NCBI GenBank assembly: GCA_051647125.1
Contig: JBOFDP010000085.1
Coordinates: 93,520-157,519 of the forward strand
DNA from: JBOFDP01 sp051647125
Lineage (GTDB): Bacteria; Bacteroidota; Bacteroidia; Chitinophagales; Chitinophagaceae
Direction: 5' to 3'
DNA length: 64,000 bases
A model generated the notes under the pieces. It worked only from the letters and a program-made list of their open reading frames with translations, was not told the DNA's origin and did no database searches. Shown piece after piece: positions 1-8,106 of this stretch (position 1 is its first letter; the number at the start of each line of letters is the position of its first letter). Position numbers and translations under genes: made by a program.

Positions 1-2
1 AT

Positions 3-659
3 ATTTCAGATTATCTATATCTTAAAAAAATCAACCAAAACTTGATAGAAGAAAACACCCACTTGAGAAATCAACTTACATACAATTATATAACCTATCA
101 AAAAAATAACGATACCAACATTGTATTTTTACAACAATATAAATGGATTAAAGCTGAGGCTATTGATTTTATAAAAAAACAAGAGAACCTATTTCTTATT
201 ATCCGATCCGGAAAAGAAGAAGGTATAGAGGAAAATATGGCTCTTGTTTCTTCTCTTGGGGTTGCGGGTAATATTATTAAAGTATATAATAATTACTCCG
301 TTGCAACTACCTTATTTAATGAAAAAACAAAAGTTATAGGTACAGTTTCCTCAAATAATACTTTTTGTGCATTAGAATGGACACCCATAGAGCCAACTCT
401 CTTAATTTGCAAAAATTTCCCTCATAATACTAATACTAAAGTTAAAGATACTATTATTACTAGTAATTATTCAGTCAAATATCCACCAAACTTACCTATT
501 GGTATTATTGAAGAAATCATTGAAAATAAACAAACAAGAGAACTAACATTAAAAGTAAAACCCTTTGTAGATTATAATGTTTTATCTCAGGTATATGTTA
601 TAAAAAACAAAGATCACGACATATTAAAAACTATTAAATCTGATGTTTCTGCAGAATGA
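3..659 (+). CDS. mreC: Rod shape-determining protein MreC (5' end outside window)
   Basis: MreC is a periplasmic elongasome scaffold that links MreB, MreD and the PBP2-RodA pair during side-wall synthesis. The reading frame is open from base 3, so the N-terminal membrane helix lies outside the window and this is a partial gene, not a truncated one. The first ~25 visible residues look like the end of the coiled coil (KINQNLIEENTHLRNQL). The rest is the beta-rich MreC core, including a GIEENMALVSSLGVAG stretch resembling the family's 'V..GM.V....GvVG' region. A TTG at 42 is not needed as a start. The stop overlaps mreD by four bases (ATGA), and mreD, mrdA and rodA follow in the usual order. The identification rests on core motifs and this operon order. 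Confidence 0.9.
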   Translation: MSDYLYLKKINQNLIEENTHLRNQLTYNYITYQKNNDTNIVFLQQYKWIKAEAIDFIKKQENLFLIIRSGKEEGIEENMALVSSLGVAGNIIKVYNNYSVATTLFNEKTKVIGTVSSNNTFCALEWTPIEPTLLICKNFPHNTNTKVKDTIITSNYSVKYPPNLPIGIIEEIIENKQTRELTLKVKPFVDYNVLSQVYVIKNKDHDILKTIKSDVSAE

Positions 660-1195
660 ATATCTTAAGTAGTTATATCACACGCCTTTTAGGCTATTTT
701 TTATTGTTGCTATTTATCCAGTTCGTGGTATTAGAAAAGGTCAATATATTTTATGGATATATTGTACCTTCTATTTATTTTTATATACTACTTTGGATCC
801 CACTTTCTGTATCTATGATATGGCTTTTAATAATAGCTTTTATTTTAGGAAGTATGATGGATATTTTACACTTGTCTACTGGTATTTATTCCTTTGCATG
901 CGTCAATGTGGCTTTTTTTAAAACTTCTATATATAAAAATTTGAATGTCTTCCAAGATAGATATTCTATTACAAAAATAAGTATTTCAAATTTAGGTGTT
1001 CCTAAATATTTGTTATATTTATTAATAATGACAAGTATTTATTTTTTAAGTACTACCATATTAGAATGGTTTTCTTTAGATATTTTTGAATATTATTTTA
1101 TAATAAAATGGGTATCTGACATCATTACATCTATTTCTCTTATTATCCTCATAGATTTTATTACTCTCCGTTTTAGAAAGAATGCTTATTTTTAA
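656..1195 (+). CDS. mreD: Rod shape-determining protein MreD
   Basis: MreD is a small inner-membrane elongasome protein. The 179 residues are almost entirely hydrophobic, with about five predicted membrane segments (around 8-30, 35-50, 52-72, 118-135 and 140-168). No catalytic residues are expected. Its start ATG lies inside the mreC stop, which implies translational coupling, and mrdA begins six bases after its stop. Sequence conservation in this family is low, so the call depends mainly on length, hydrophobic profile and position between mreC and mrdA. Confidence 0.85.
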   Translation: MNILSSYITRLLGYFLLLLFIQFVVLEKVNIFYGYIVPSIYFYILLWIPLSVSMIWLLIIAFILGSMMDILHLSTGIYSFACVNVAFFKTSIYKNLNVFQDRYSITKISISNLGVPKYLLYLLIMTSIYFLSTTILEWFSLDIFEYYFIIKWVSDIITSISLIILIDFITLRFRKNAYF

Positions 1196-1201
1196 AATTA
1201 T

Positions 1202-3052
1202 ATGATAGAAAACTCTCCAAAAACTTTATTTATTAAGGCTGTTATATTAATTGCTTTTTCTATTATCATAATACAATTAATCTATATTCAACTGCTAAAA
1301 AATGATTATACCAAACAAGCTACACAAAATGTTCTTTTTGAAAAACGATTGTATGTAGAAAGGGGGATTATATACGATAGAAACCATAAAATTATTGTAC
1401 ACACAAAACTTTATTATGACTTATTAATTTTACCTAGCGATGTTATCCCTTTTGATACAATATTACTTTGTAAAATTTTAAATATTACACAAGAAGAGGT
1501 AGAAAAAAAAATTAATGATGCTATTTTAAAAAATGGACGAAATCGTACCTCTGTATTTGTCAGCTCTTTAGACCAATCCACCTATGCCAAAATCTTTGAA
1601 AATCTTCCTATTTTTCAAGGATTTGACATAGCCGAACATCCTATTAGAATATACCCTGATTCTGTAGGTGGACACTTTTTGGGCTATATAAGTGAAGTGT
1701 CTCAAGAAATAATTAAAAAGAAAAGTTTTTACTCCTATGGTGATTATGTGGGTATGGCCGGTTTAGAAAAAGAATATGATTCTGTTTTAAGAGGGAAGAA
1801 TGGTATAGAATATTGGATAAAAAATAACCATAACAAATTGATTGGAAGATATGACAACGGTAGTCATGATAAAAAATCAAGTCATGGTCAAGACTTACAC
1901 ACTACTATAGACATAGAATTACAAAAAATAGCAGAGCAACTTTTGACAAATAAAGTAGGGGCAATTGTAGCTATAGAACCCTCCTCAGGAGAAATTTTAG
2001 CCCTTGCCAGTGGAACTACCTATGATCCTAATTTGTTGTCTGAAACAAATAGACCAACCTCAAGAGCTTTATTAGAAGACCCCTCTTCTCCTTTGCTAAA
2101 CAGAGCTATTAGTGGAACTTACTCTCCAGGTTCTACATACAAACCTATAGGAGGGCTTATTGCTCTGAATGAAAATATTATTAGTCCTTCTTTTTCTATG
2201 GTTTGTAAAGGTGCCTATTTAACTTGTATTTCTCCCGTAAAATGTGGGCATAGCAATATAGAACACTCCTCAAACCTTACAAATGCGATTGCCTATTCTT
2301 GTAACTCTTATTTTACTCAGATTTTTAGAATGTTTATCGATCATTTCCCCAACCCCAAACAAGGAATTGTGCAATGGTACAATTATATGACTCTTTTGGG
2401 ATTCGGTCAAAAACTGGGTATTGACCTGCCCAATGAGCGTAAAGGATATATCCCTGATACCATATTTTATAACCATGCATACCCTAATAGGAAATGGAAT
2501 TCTTGTACTATTAAACCTTTAGGTATAGGACAAGGAGAGATAAGCATGACTCCATTACAACTTTCTAATGCCATGTGTATTATTGCCAACAGAGGATATT
2601 ATGCACAACCTCATTTAGTAAAAGCTATTGATAAAATGCCTATTAAACGAAATCAAAAAAATGCCATTCATATCAATAATGAAGCTTATGATGCTATTAT
2701 AAATGGAATGGAAAATGTAGTAAATTTTGGAACGGGCGCAAAAGCCTCTGTTTCAGAGGTTGCTATTTGCGGAAAAACAGGTACGGTACAAAACTATCGT
2801 AAATATAATGGCAAAAGAAGACGTTTTAAAAATACAGGTATTTTTGTAGGATTTGCTCCGAAAGAAAATCCTAAAATTGCTTTTGCTATTGTTATAGAAA
2901 ATTCTGGTTTTGGGGCCACTTATGCGGTTCCTATGGCTTCCCTTATTGTAGAAAAATACTTGAAAAGAAAACTTTCTGAAAAAAATCAGAAGCTCCTAAA
3001 AGAACTTTCTAAAGAAAATACTATTTATCATTATTTACACCCTATAGATTAA
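1202..3052 (+). CDS. mrdA: Penicillin-binding protein 2 (peptidoglycan D,D-transpeptidase)
   Basis: PBP2 cross-links peptidoglycan in the elongasome with RodA. The 616-residue protein has one N-terminal membrane anchor (about 8-29), a dimerisation/pedestal domain, and a C-terminal transpeptidase domain. All three class B motifs are visible: S-x-x-K as STYK at 311-314 with the catalytic serine, S-x-N as SCN at 366-368, and KTG at 525-527. Length and architecture are normal for the family. It is spaced six bases from mreD, and its stop overlaps the rodA start by one base (TAATG). Expected location is the inner membrane with the enzyme domain in the periplasm. Confidence 0.95.
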   Translation: MIENSPKTLFIKAVILIAFSIIIIQLIYIQLLKNDYTKQATQNVLFEKRLYVERGIIYDRNHKIIVHTKLYYDLLILPSDVIPFDTILLCKILNITQEEVEKKINDAILKNGRNRTSVFVSSLDQSTYAKIFENLPIFQGFDIAEHPIRIYPDSVGGHFLGYISEVSQEIIKKKSFYSYGDYVGMAGLEKEYDSVLRGKNGIEYWIKNNHNKLIGRYDNGSHDKKSSHGQDLHTTIDIELQKIAEQLLTNKVGAIVAIEPSSGEILALASGTTYDPNLLSETNRPTSRALLEDPSSPLLNRAISGTYSPGSTYKPIGGLIALNENIISPSFSMVCKGAYLTCISPVKCGHSNIEHSSNLTNAIAYSCNSYFTQIFRMFIDHFPNPKQGIVQWYNYMTLLGFGQKLGIDLPNERKGYIPDTIFYNHAYPNRKWNSCTIKPLGIGQGEISMTPLQLSNAMCIIANRGYYAQPHLVKAIDKMPIKRNQKNAIHINNEAYDAIINGMENVVNFGTGAKASVSEVAICGKTGTVQNYRKYNGKRRRFKNTGIFVGFAPKENPKIAFAIVIENSGFGATYAVPMASLIVEKYLKRKLSEKNQKLLKELSKENTIYHYLHPID

Positions 3053-4392
3053 TGCAAGAAAATATAATAAATCAGAAAAAAGGATATAATTGGACGGTCT
3101 TACTATTGATGCTTATTATGATGAGTATAGGGTTAGTACTGTTATATGCTATAGAGTATAATCCAAAAATTACTTTTTGGAATGCTTTTTTTTCTCTACA
3201 TACTCTAATAGGAAAACAAGCCTTTTGGATAGGAATTTCATTAATTTTATTTATCCTTATACAAATTATTGATGTACGAGTATTTACTTATTTTGCTTTT
3301 TATTTTTATATTTTTGGAATATTTATCCTTATACTTACCTTATTCATATCTTCAGATATACGTGGTAGTGGTTCTTTTATAAGTTTAGGACCTATCACTA
3401 TACAACCTGCCGAATTATTTAAAACTTTTGCAATTATAGGATTAGCCAAGTTTTTAAGTAATTATAACCTTAACAACGGCATTAACCGAATAAAATCTTG
3501 GTTTATTATACTCCTTCCTTTTTTTATTGTTTTAGGGCAAAGTGAACTCGGGCAAGCATTAGTTTACATGTCATTAATTATTCCTTTATACCGAGAAGGT
3601 TTTACTGTATGGATTTTTGGATTCATCTTTTTAATATTATTACTTTTTATACTCACCATTTATATACATCCTACTATTTATATAATTGGAGCTGTGTCTA
3701 TAGGCATGCTTTTTTTTGTCTTTTTATACAGAAAAAGAAAAAAGAAAAAGTTATATTCTTTAATTTGGGTAATTGGTTGTTTATTATTTGTAATTTCGTT
3801 ACAACAAATAGTATTTCCTTTTACAGTGAATAATGTACTAAAAAGCTATCATATAAAAAGAATTTATGCTACATGTGGTCCAGATTCTCTACAATCTCAC
3901 CATACCTATTGGATGAATACAAAAACATTAGAGGCAACAAAAAATGCCAAAAAAATTAATTACAACGTAACCCAATCAAAAATTGCCATTGGTTCAGGCG
4001 AACTTACAGGACAAGAATATTTACATGGTATGCAAACATTATTAAAATTTGTACCTGAACAAAAAAATGATTTTATTTTTTCTTCTTTAGGAGAAAATTT
4101 TGGTTTCATTGGTTGTTTTGTTTATATTCTGTTTGTCATTACTTTATTAATGCAAATTATAAATATTGCGGAAAACCAGCGAAGTCAACTTTCAAGAGCT
4201 TATGCTTATGGCGTATTTGCCATTTTGTTTTTCCATATAGTTATTAATATTAGTGTGGCTATTGGGTTGTTCCCTGTCGTGGGTATCACTTTGCCTTGGA
4301 TAAGTTATGGAGGTACTTCCGTACTATCGTTTACCATCATGATAGCTATTTTACTAAAATTAGATATGTATAAAAAAGCAGCTGTCAAATAA
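3052..4392 (+). CDS. rodA: Rod shape-determining glycosyltransferase RodA (SEDS family)
   Basis: RodA is the SEDS-family peptidoglycan glycan polymerase that partners PBP2. The 446 residues contain about ten membrane segments. The extracytoplasmic loop before the last helices carries AIGSGELTGQ and FVPEQKNDFIFSSLGENFG, matching the conserved SEDS 'G.G...G' and 'vPE..TDFifa.igEe.G' regions. The conserved C-terminal PxxGxxLPxxSxGG motif is also present as VVGITLPWISYGG. The start ATG shares one base with the mrdA stop, and its own stop overlaps the next start the same way. It is somewhat longer than typical RodA (~370-420), owing to a lysine/arginine-rich cytoplasmic stretch near residues 225-235. 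Confidence 0.95.
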   Translation: MQENIINQKKGYNWTVLLLMLIMMSIGLVLLYAIEYNPKITFWNAFFSLHTLIGKQAFWIGISLILFILIQIIDVRVFTYFAFYFYIFGIFILILTLFISSDIRGSGSFISLGPITIQPAELFKTFAIIGLAKFLSNYNLNNGINRIKSWFIILLPFFIVLGQSELGQALVYMSLIIPLYREGFTVWIFGFIFLILLLFILTIYIHPTIYIIGAVSIGMLFFVFLYRKRKKKKLYSLIWVIGCLLFVISLQQIVFPFTVNNVLKSYHIKRIYATCGPDSLQSHHTYWMNTKTLEATKNAKKINYNVTQSKIAIGSGELTGQEYLHGMQTLLKFVPEQKNDFIFSSLGENFGFIGCFVYILFVITLLMQIINIAENQRSQLSRAYAYGVFAILFFHIVINISVAIGLFPVVGITLPWISYGGTSVLSFTIMIAILLKLDMYKKAAVK

Positions 4393-5132
4393 TGCAAATA
4401 ATTCCTTTAAACGAAGGTATTTTTTCTATCAATAAAGAAAAACAAATACATCTTGCACAGCAAGATAATAATAAAAATTATCTTTGCCCTCAGGGTCATA
4501 TCTTAATAGCAATACGACCATTCTTAATCAAAACAAAACACTCGTGCATACTTTTAGATACTGGAATAGGTACTATCAATTCTATGACAGAAAAATATAC
4601 GATTATAGAAGAACTAGAAAAACATAATCTTACTGCTAACCATATAGATATTGTATTATTATCACACCTTCATAAAGATCATATAGGAAGTATTTTTTTA
4701 CCTAATACTAATACACTCACATACCCTAATGCTATCTATTATATCAATGAAAAAGAATATCTTTGGGCAAGCAAAAAATATACTTATTTTAAAGAGTTTT
4801 CTAATTACAAAAACTTCCTTTCTTCATATCAAGTTTGTTGGTTAAATCAAGATAGAGGTATATTGAAAAATAATATTGAATATAAAGTTACAGGTGGACA
4901 CACCCCTTACCATCAAGTATTTTGGATAAGAGAAGAACAACAAACTATTTTTTTTGGTGGAGATGTATCTCCTCAATATAAACAACTAATATCTAAAATT
5001 AATGCACGATACGATTATGCCCCAGAAATTAGTAAAAACTATAGAGAGCTGTGGGCAATAGAAGGTAAGCAACAACATTGGGAGTTTCTTTTTTACCACG
5101 ATATTCAATATTCAAAAGCTATATTGTATTAA
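4392..5132 (+). CDS. Metallo-beta-lactamase-fold hydrolase
   Basis: This is a 246-residue MBL-fold protein. The metal-binding motif HxHxDH appears as HLHKDH at residues 92-97, preceded by the usual LLDTG strand at about 54-58. Later ligands are the histidine in GGHTP near 168 and the aspartate in GGDVS near 193. There is no signal peptide, so it is probably cytoplasmic. The fold supports a di-metal (often zinc) hydrolase such as a lactonase or thioesterase-like enzyme, but the substrate cannot be inferred. It starts with a one-base overlap after rodA and is therefore probably cotranscribed with the elongasome genes; whether it acts on cell-wall metabolism is unknown. Confidence 0.75.
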   Translation: MQIIPLNEGIFSINKEKQIHLAQQDNNKNYLCPQGHILIAIRPFLIKTKHSCILLDTGIGTINSMTEKYTIIEELEKHNLTANHIDIVLLSHLHKDHIGSIFLPNTNTLTYPNAIYYINEKEYLWASKKYTYFKEFSNYKNFLSSYQVCWLNQDRGILKNNIEYKVTGGHTPYHQVFWIREEQQTIFFGGDVSPQYKQLISKINARYDYAPEISKNYRELWAIEGKQQHWEFLFYHDIQYSKAILY

Positions 5133-5207
5133 TAGGTTAAATATCTGGTTTATAAAACACAAAATGTACAATATAGAGAAAATAGGAAAATTTTATTGAA
5201 ATATAAT

Positions 5208-5215
5208 TAAATTTG
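5208..5215 (+). promoter_or_regulatory. -7 promoter box for cysE-cysK
   Basis: TAAATTTG matches the Bacteroidota -7 consensus TAnnTTTG exactly and ends 15 bases before the cysE start. No convincing TTG/TTTG -33 box at normal spacing was seen. Confidence 0.55.
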
Positions 5216-5230
5216 CATAAAATTAGGTAA

Positions 5231-6100
5231 ATGACAAGCCAAAAAATTAATGAAATTATAAAGAAAAATACCTCTTTATTATTACAAAATGAAGGTGCTT
5301 TTTCTGAAAACATATTACCTTCTATACCTTGTATTATAAAAATAATAGATTTATGTAAGTCTGTTCTTTTTCCTTCATTTTTGTACAAAAAAAATTCCTA
5401 TCACAATACACAAGAATATCAAATCCACATACATCTTGAAAAAATTTATAACCTATTGATAAATCAATTACACTGTGGTTTTTGTTTTATGCATAAAAAT
5501 ATATTTACGAAAGAACAAGCTGAAAAAATAGCCCTTAGTTTTATAGATCTTCTTCCTGAAATTAAAAGACAATTAACTACAGATGCTCAAGCTATTAAAA
5601 AAATTGATCCTGCAGCAAATTCTATAGAAGAAATTATTTTTTGCTATCCCTCTATTATTGCCCTTACTCACCATAGAATTTCCCACCAACTTTTTAAAAT
5701 GGACATCCCTATAATTCCTCGTATTATTACAGAAATGGCACATAGCAATACCGGTATAGATATCCATCCTGCAGCACAAATAGGAGATTTTTTTAGCATA
5801 GATCATGGTACAGGAGTAGTTATTGGAGCAACATGCATTATCGGTCATCATGTTAGTATTTACCAAGGGGTTACTTTAGGAGCAAAAAGTTTTGTTTTTG
5901 ATGATTGTGGTTTACCACTCAATACTCCTCGACATCCTATTATTGAAGACCATGTTACTATTTATTCCAATGCCTCTATCTTGGGACGTATCACAATAGG
6001 TCATCACAGTGTTATCGGAAGTAATGTTCGCCTTACGGAAAGCATTTCCCCAAATTCTAAAATTACTCAATCACAACCAATAAAAATTTATGAATCTTAA
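5231..6100 (+). CDS. cysE: Serine O-acetyltransferase
   Basis: The enzyme acetylates L-serine with acetyl-CoA to give O-acetylserine, the substrate of the cysteine synthase encoded next. The C-terminal ~120 residues form a left-handed beta-helix with hexapeptide repeats. They include GIDIHPAAQIG and DHGTGVVIGATCIIG, the latter being the conserved CysE active-site region with the DHG triad. The N-terminal ~160 residues form the helical SATase domain. At 289 residues it resembles the longer EpsC-type enzymes. Its last 11 bases overlap the cysK start, indicating a cysE-cysK operon and probably coordinated expression of the two enzymes. Confidence 0.92.
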   Translation: MTSQKINEIIKKNTSLLLQNEGAFSENILPSIPCIIKIIDLCKSVLFPSFLYKKNSYHNTQEYQIHIHLEKIYNLLINQLHCGFCFMHKNIFTKEQAEKIALSFIDLLPEIKRQLTTDAQAIKKIDPAANSIEEIIFCYPSIIALTHHRISHQLFKMDIPIIPRIITEMAHSNTGIDIHPAAQIGDFFSIDHGTGVVIGATCIIGHHVSIYQGVTLGAKSFVFDDCGLPLNTPRHPIIEDHVTIYSNASILGRITIGHHSVIGSNVRLTESISPNSKITQSQPIKIYES

Positions 6101-7007
6101 GAAAAATCTAAATGAACTAGTTGGAAAAACTCCTTTAGTAGAAATTAGAAACTATGCAAAATACATGAATACAAAAAGTAATATTTTTGTAAAATTAGAA
6201 TCTTTCAATCCTTGTAGAAGTGTTAAAGAACGTATTGCTTTAGCTATGGTAGAAGATGCTTTGAAAAAAGGAATTTTGAAAGAAAAAGGCACTATTATAG
6301 AACCTACAAGTGGAAACACAGGAATAGGTTTATCTATGGTAGGGGCTGCTAAAAATTTACGTGTTATGCTAACTATGCCGGAAACTATGAGTATAGAACG
6401 TAGGTCTTTAATGAGTTTATTAGGGGCAGAACTATTCCTTACTCCTGGAAATTTAGGAATGAAAGGTGCTATAGAAAAAGCAAATCAATTAAAAGAAGAA
6501 ATTATTGGATCGGTGGTATTAGGTCAATTTGAAAATAATGCTAATCCTTTAATACATTATCATACTACTGGGGTAGAAATTTGGGAAGATACTAATGGAA
6601 AAACAGATATTTTTATAGCTGGAGTAGGTACAGGAGGTACTATAAGTGGAGTAGGAAAAAAGTTGAAAGAAAATAATCCTAATATACAAATAGTAGCAGT
6701 AGAGCCGGTAGAATCTCCTGTATTGTCAGGAGGAATACATTCTCCTCATAAAATACAAGGTATAGGTGCTGGGTTTGTTCCAAAAAACTTTCATAAGGAT
6801 GTAGTGGATACCATTATGCAAGTAAATACTGAAGAATCTATAAATACAACTAAACTCTTGGCAAAGCAAGAAGGTATTTTATCAGGTATTTCTTCCGGTG
6901 CGGCACTAACCATAGCTACCAAGTTGGCACAAATGCAAAATAATGCTGGCAAAAATATTGTAGTTATACTCCCTGATACAGGAGAAAGGTATTTATCAAT
7001 GTTATAA
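6090..7007 (+). CDS. cysK: Cysteine synthase A (O-acetylserine sulfhydrylase)
   Basis: This PLP enzyme converts O-acetylserine and sulfide to L-cysteine. The 305-residue protein has the PLP lysine at about K46 in NPCRSVKER, where the family usually has NP..SvKDR. The substrate loop EPTSGNTGIGLS follows, then the phosphate-binding loop GTGGTISGVG and the late SSGAA segment. It overlaps cysE by 11 bases, so the last two steps of cysteine synthesis are translationally coupled. It ends 14 bases before the end of the convergent deoxyhypusine-synthase-like gene. The NPCR variant at the usual NPGG/NPTG position is unusual but does not remove a catalytic residue. Confidence 0.95.
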   Translation: MNLKKNLNELVGKTPLVEIRNYAKYMNTKSNIFVKLESFNPCRSVKERIALAMVEDALKKGILKEKGTIIEPTSGNTGIGLSMVGAAKNLRVMLTMPETMSIERRSLMSLLGAELFLTPGNLGMKGAIEKANQLKEEIIGSVVLGQFENNANPLIHYHTTGVEIWEDTNGKTDIFIAGVGTGGTISGVGKKLKENNPNIQIVAVEPVESPVLSGGIHSPHKIQGIGAGFVPKNFHKDVVDTIMQVNTEESINTTKLLAKQEGILSGISSGAALTIATKLAQMQNNAGKNIVVILPDTGERYLSML

Positions 7008-7038
7008 TATCTTTGGTATTTTTACCAACCTAAGATAT
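7007..7038. terminator. Possible bidirectional terminator hairpin
   Basis: ATATCTT-TGGTA (7007-7018) can pair with TACCA (7023-7027) and AAGATAT (7032-7038), with a TTTT loop and a four-base bulge. It lies between the convergent cysK and 7022 genes and overlaps the stop of the latter. There is no long T run on either side, so confidence is modest. Confidence 0.35.
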
Positions 7039-7993
7039 ATGCAAACATCAATGGGGCAATAATTGTAGCATCACTTTCTATAATAAACTTTGGGGTATGA
7101 ATATCTAATTTTCCCCATGTGATTTTTTCATTGGGTACAGCACCAGAATACGAACCATAGGAGGTGGTGCTATCAGTAATCTGACAAAAGTATGCCCAAA
7201 AAGGAACACCATGCCATTGTAAATCTTGATACATCATAGGCACTACACAGATAGGGAAATCTCCTGCAATACCGCCTCCTATCTGAAAAAAACCAACCCC
7301 TTTTCCTTCCGAATTTTTCTTGTACCAATCAGCAAGAAATACCATATATTCTATACCGCTTTTTGTAGTAGAGGCTTTTAGCTCATTTTTTATCACATAA
7401 GAACTAAAAATATTACCCATAGTACTATCCTCCCAACCAGGTACTATGATAGGAATATTCTTTTCTGCAGCAGCTAACATCCAACTATTTTTTGGGTCGG
7501 CTTCATAGTCTTTTTCCATTACCTTGCTTAGCAACAATTGGTACATATATTCATAAGGAAAATAACGTTCTTTTTTTTCTTCAGCATTTTTCCAAAGTTT
7601 TACTATATGATGTTGTATTTTTCTAAATGCCTCTTCTTCGGGTATGCAGGTGTCTGTTACCCGATTAAACCCTTGTTCCAAAAGTTTAAACTCTTGTTCA
7701 GGAGTTAAATCTCTATAATAAGGTATGCGTTTATAATGATTATGGGCTACTAAGTTCATAATATCTTCTTCAAGATTAGCCCCAGTACAAGTAATAATTT
7801 GTACTTTATCTTGGCGTATCATCTCTGCTAAGGAAATACCTAATTCTGCCGTACTCATAGCACCTGCCAAGGTTATCATCATTTTTCCACCTCTCTGGAG
7901 GTGTTTCACATAAGCCTTAGAAGCATCTACTAGAGTAGCGGCATTGAAATGACGATAATGGCGTGTAATAAATTTTGATATTTCTCCATTCAT
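7022..7993 (-). CDS. Deoxyhypusine synthase-family protein
   Basis: The 323-residue protein belongs to the deoxyhypusine synthase family, which transfers the aminobutyl group of spermidine using NAD. The segment SGAVPNEKITWGKLD aligns with the eukaryotic SGARPDEAVSWGKIR region, so the catalytic lysine of the WGK motif is kept (about residue 295). A glycine-rich GGGIAGDFP segment and a THGxN-like TCTGANLEED segment are also present. Bacteria lack eIF5A, so the physiological acceptor is probably a polyamine or another small amine, as for bacterial relatives that make homospermidine-like products. It is a single-gene unit with its own -7 box. The family is confident; the reaction is not. Confidence 0.85.
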   Translation of the reverse strand: MNGEISKFITRHYRHFNAATLVDASKAYVKHLQRGGKMMITLAGAMSTAELGISLAEMIRQDKVQIITCTGANLEEDIMNLVAHNHYKRIPYYRDLTPEQEFKLLEQGFNRVTDTCIPEEEAFRKIQHHIVKLWKNAEEKKERYFPYEYMYQLLLSKVMEKDYEADPKNSWMLAAAEKNIPIIVPGWEDSTMGNIFSSYVIKNELKASTTKSGIEYMVFLADWYKKNSEGKGVGFFQIGGGIAGDFPICVVPMMYQDLQWHGVPFWAYFCQITDSTTSYGSYSGAVPNEKITWGKLDIHTPKFIIESDATIIAPLMFAYILGW

Positions 7994-8011
7994 ATATTAA
8001 AAAAATTATAG

Positions 8012-8019
8012 CAAAGATA
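8012..8019 (-). promoter_or_regulatory. -7 promoter box for the deoxyhypusine-synthase-like gene
   Basis: Read on the minus strand this is TATCTTTG, an exact TAnnTTTG match, ending 18 bases before the ATG at 7993. Confidence 0.55.
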
Positions 8020-8094
8020 CAAATTTTATAAAGAGAACTATGTTTAATTTAGTTTAAAAAATAGAGAAAGTATCTTCTATTATAGAATTTCTTG

Positions 8095-8102
8095 TATTTT
8101 TG
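8095..8102 (+). promoter_or_regulatory. -7 promoter box abutting the holB start
   Basis: TATTTTTG matches TAnnTTTG exactly. Only four bases (TAAG) separate it from the GTG start at 8107, so transcription should begin at or next to the start codon. Confidence 0.6.
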
Positions 8103-8106
8103 TAAG

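Noticed and set aside
1..41. mreC as a truncated pseudogene
   Set aside because: The frame is open to the window edge; the missing part lies outside the window.
8092..8106. Upstream in-frame TTG start for holB
   Set aside because: It lies inside the TATTTTTG promoter box and adds residues absent from typical delta' starts; GTG 8107 fits better.
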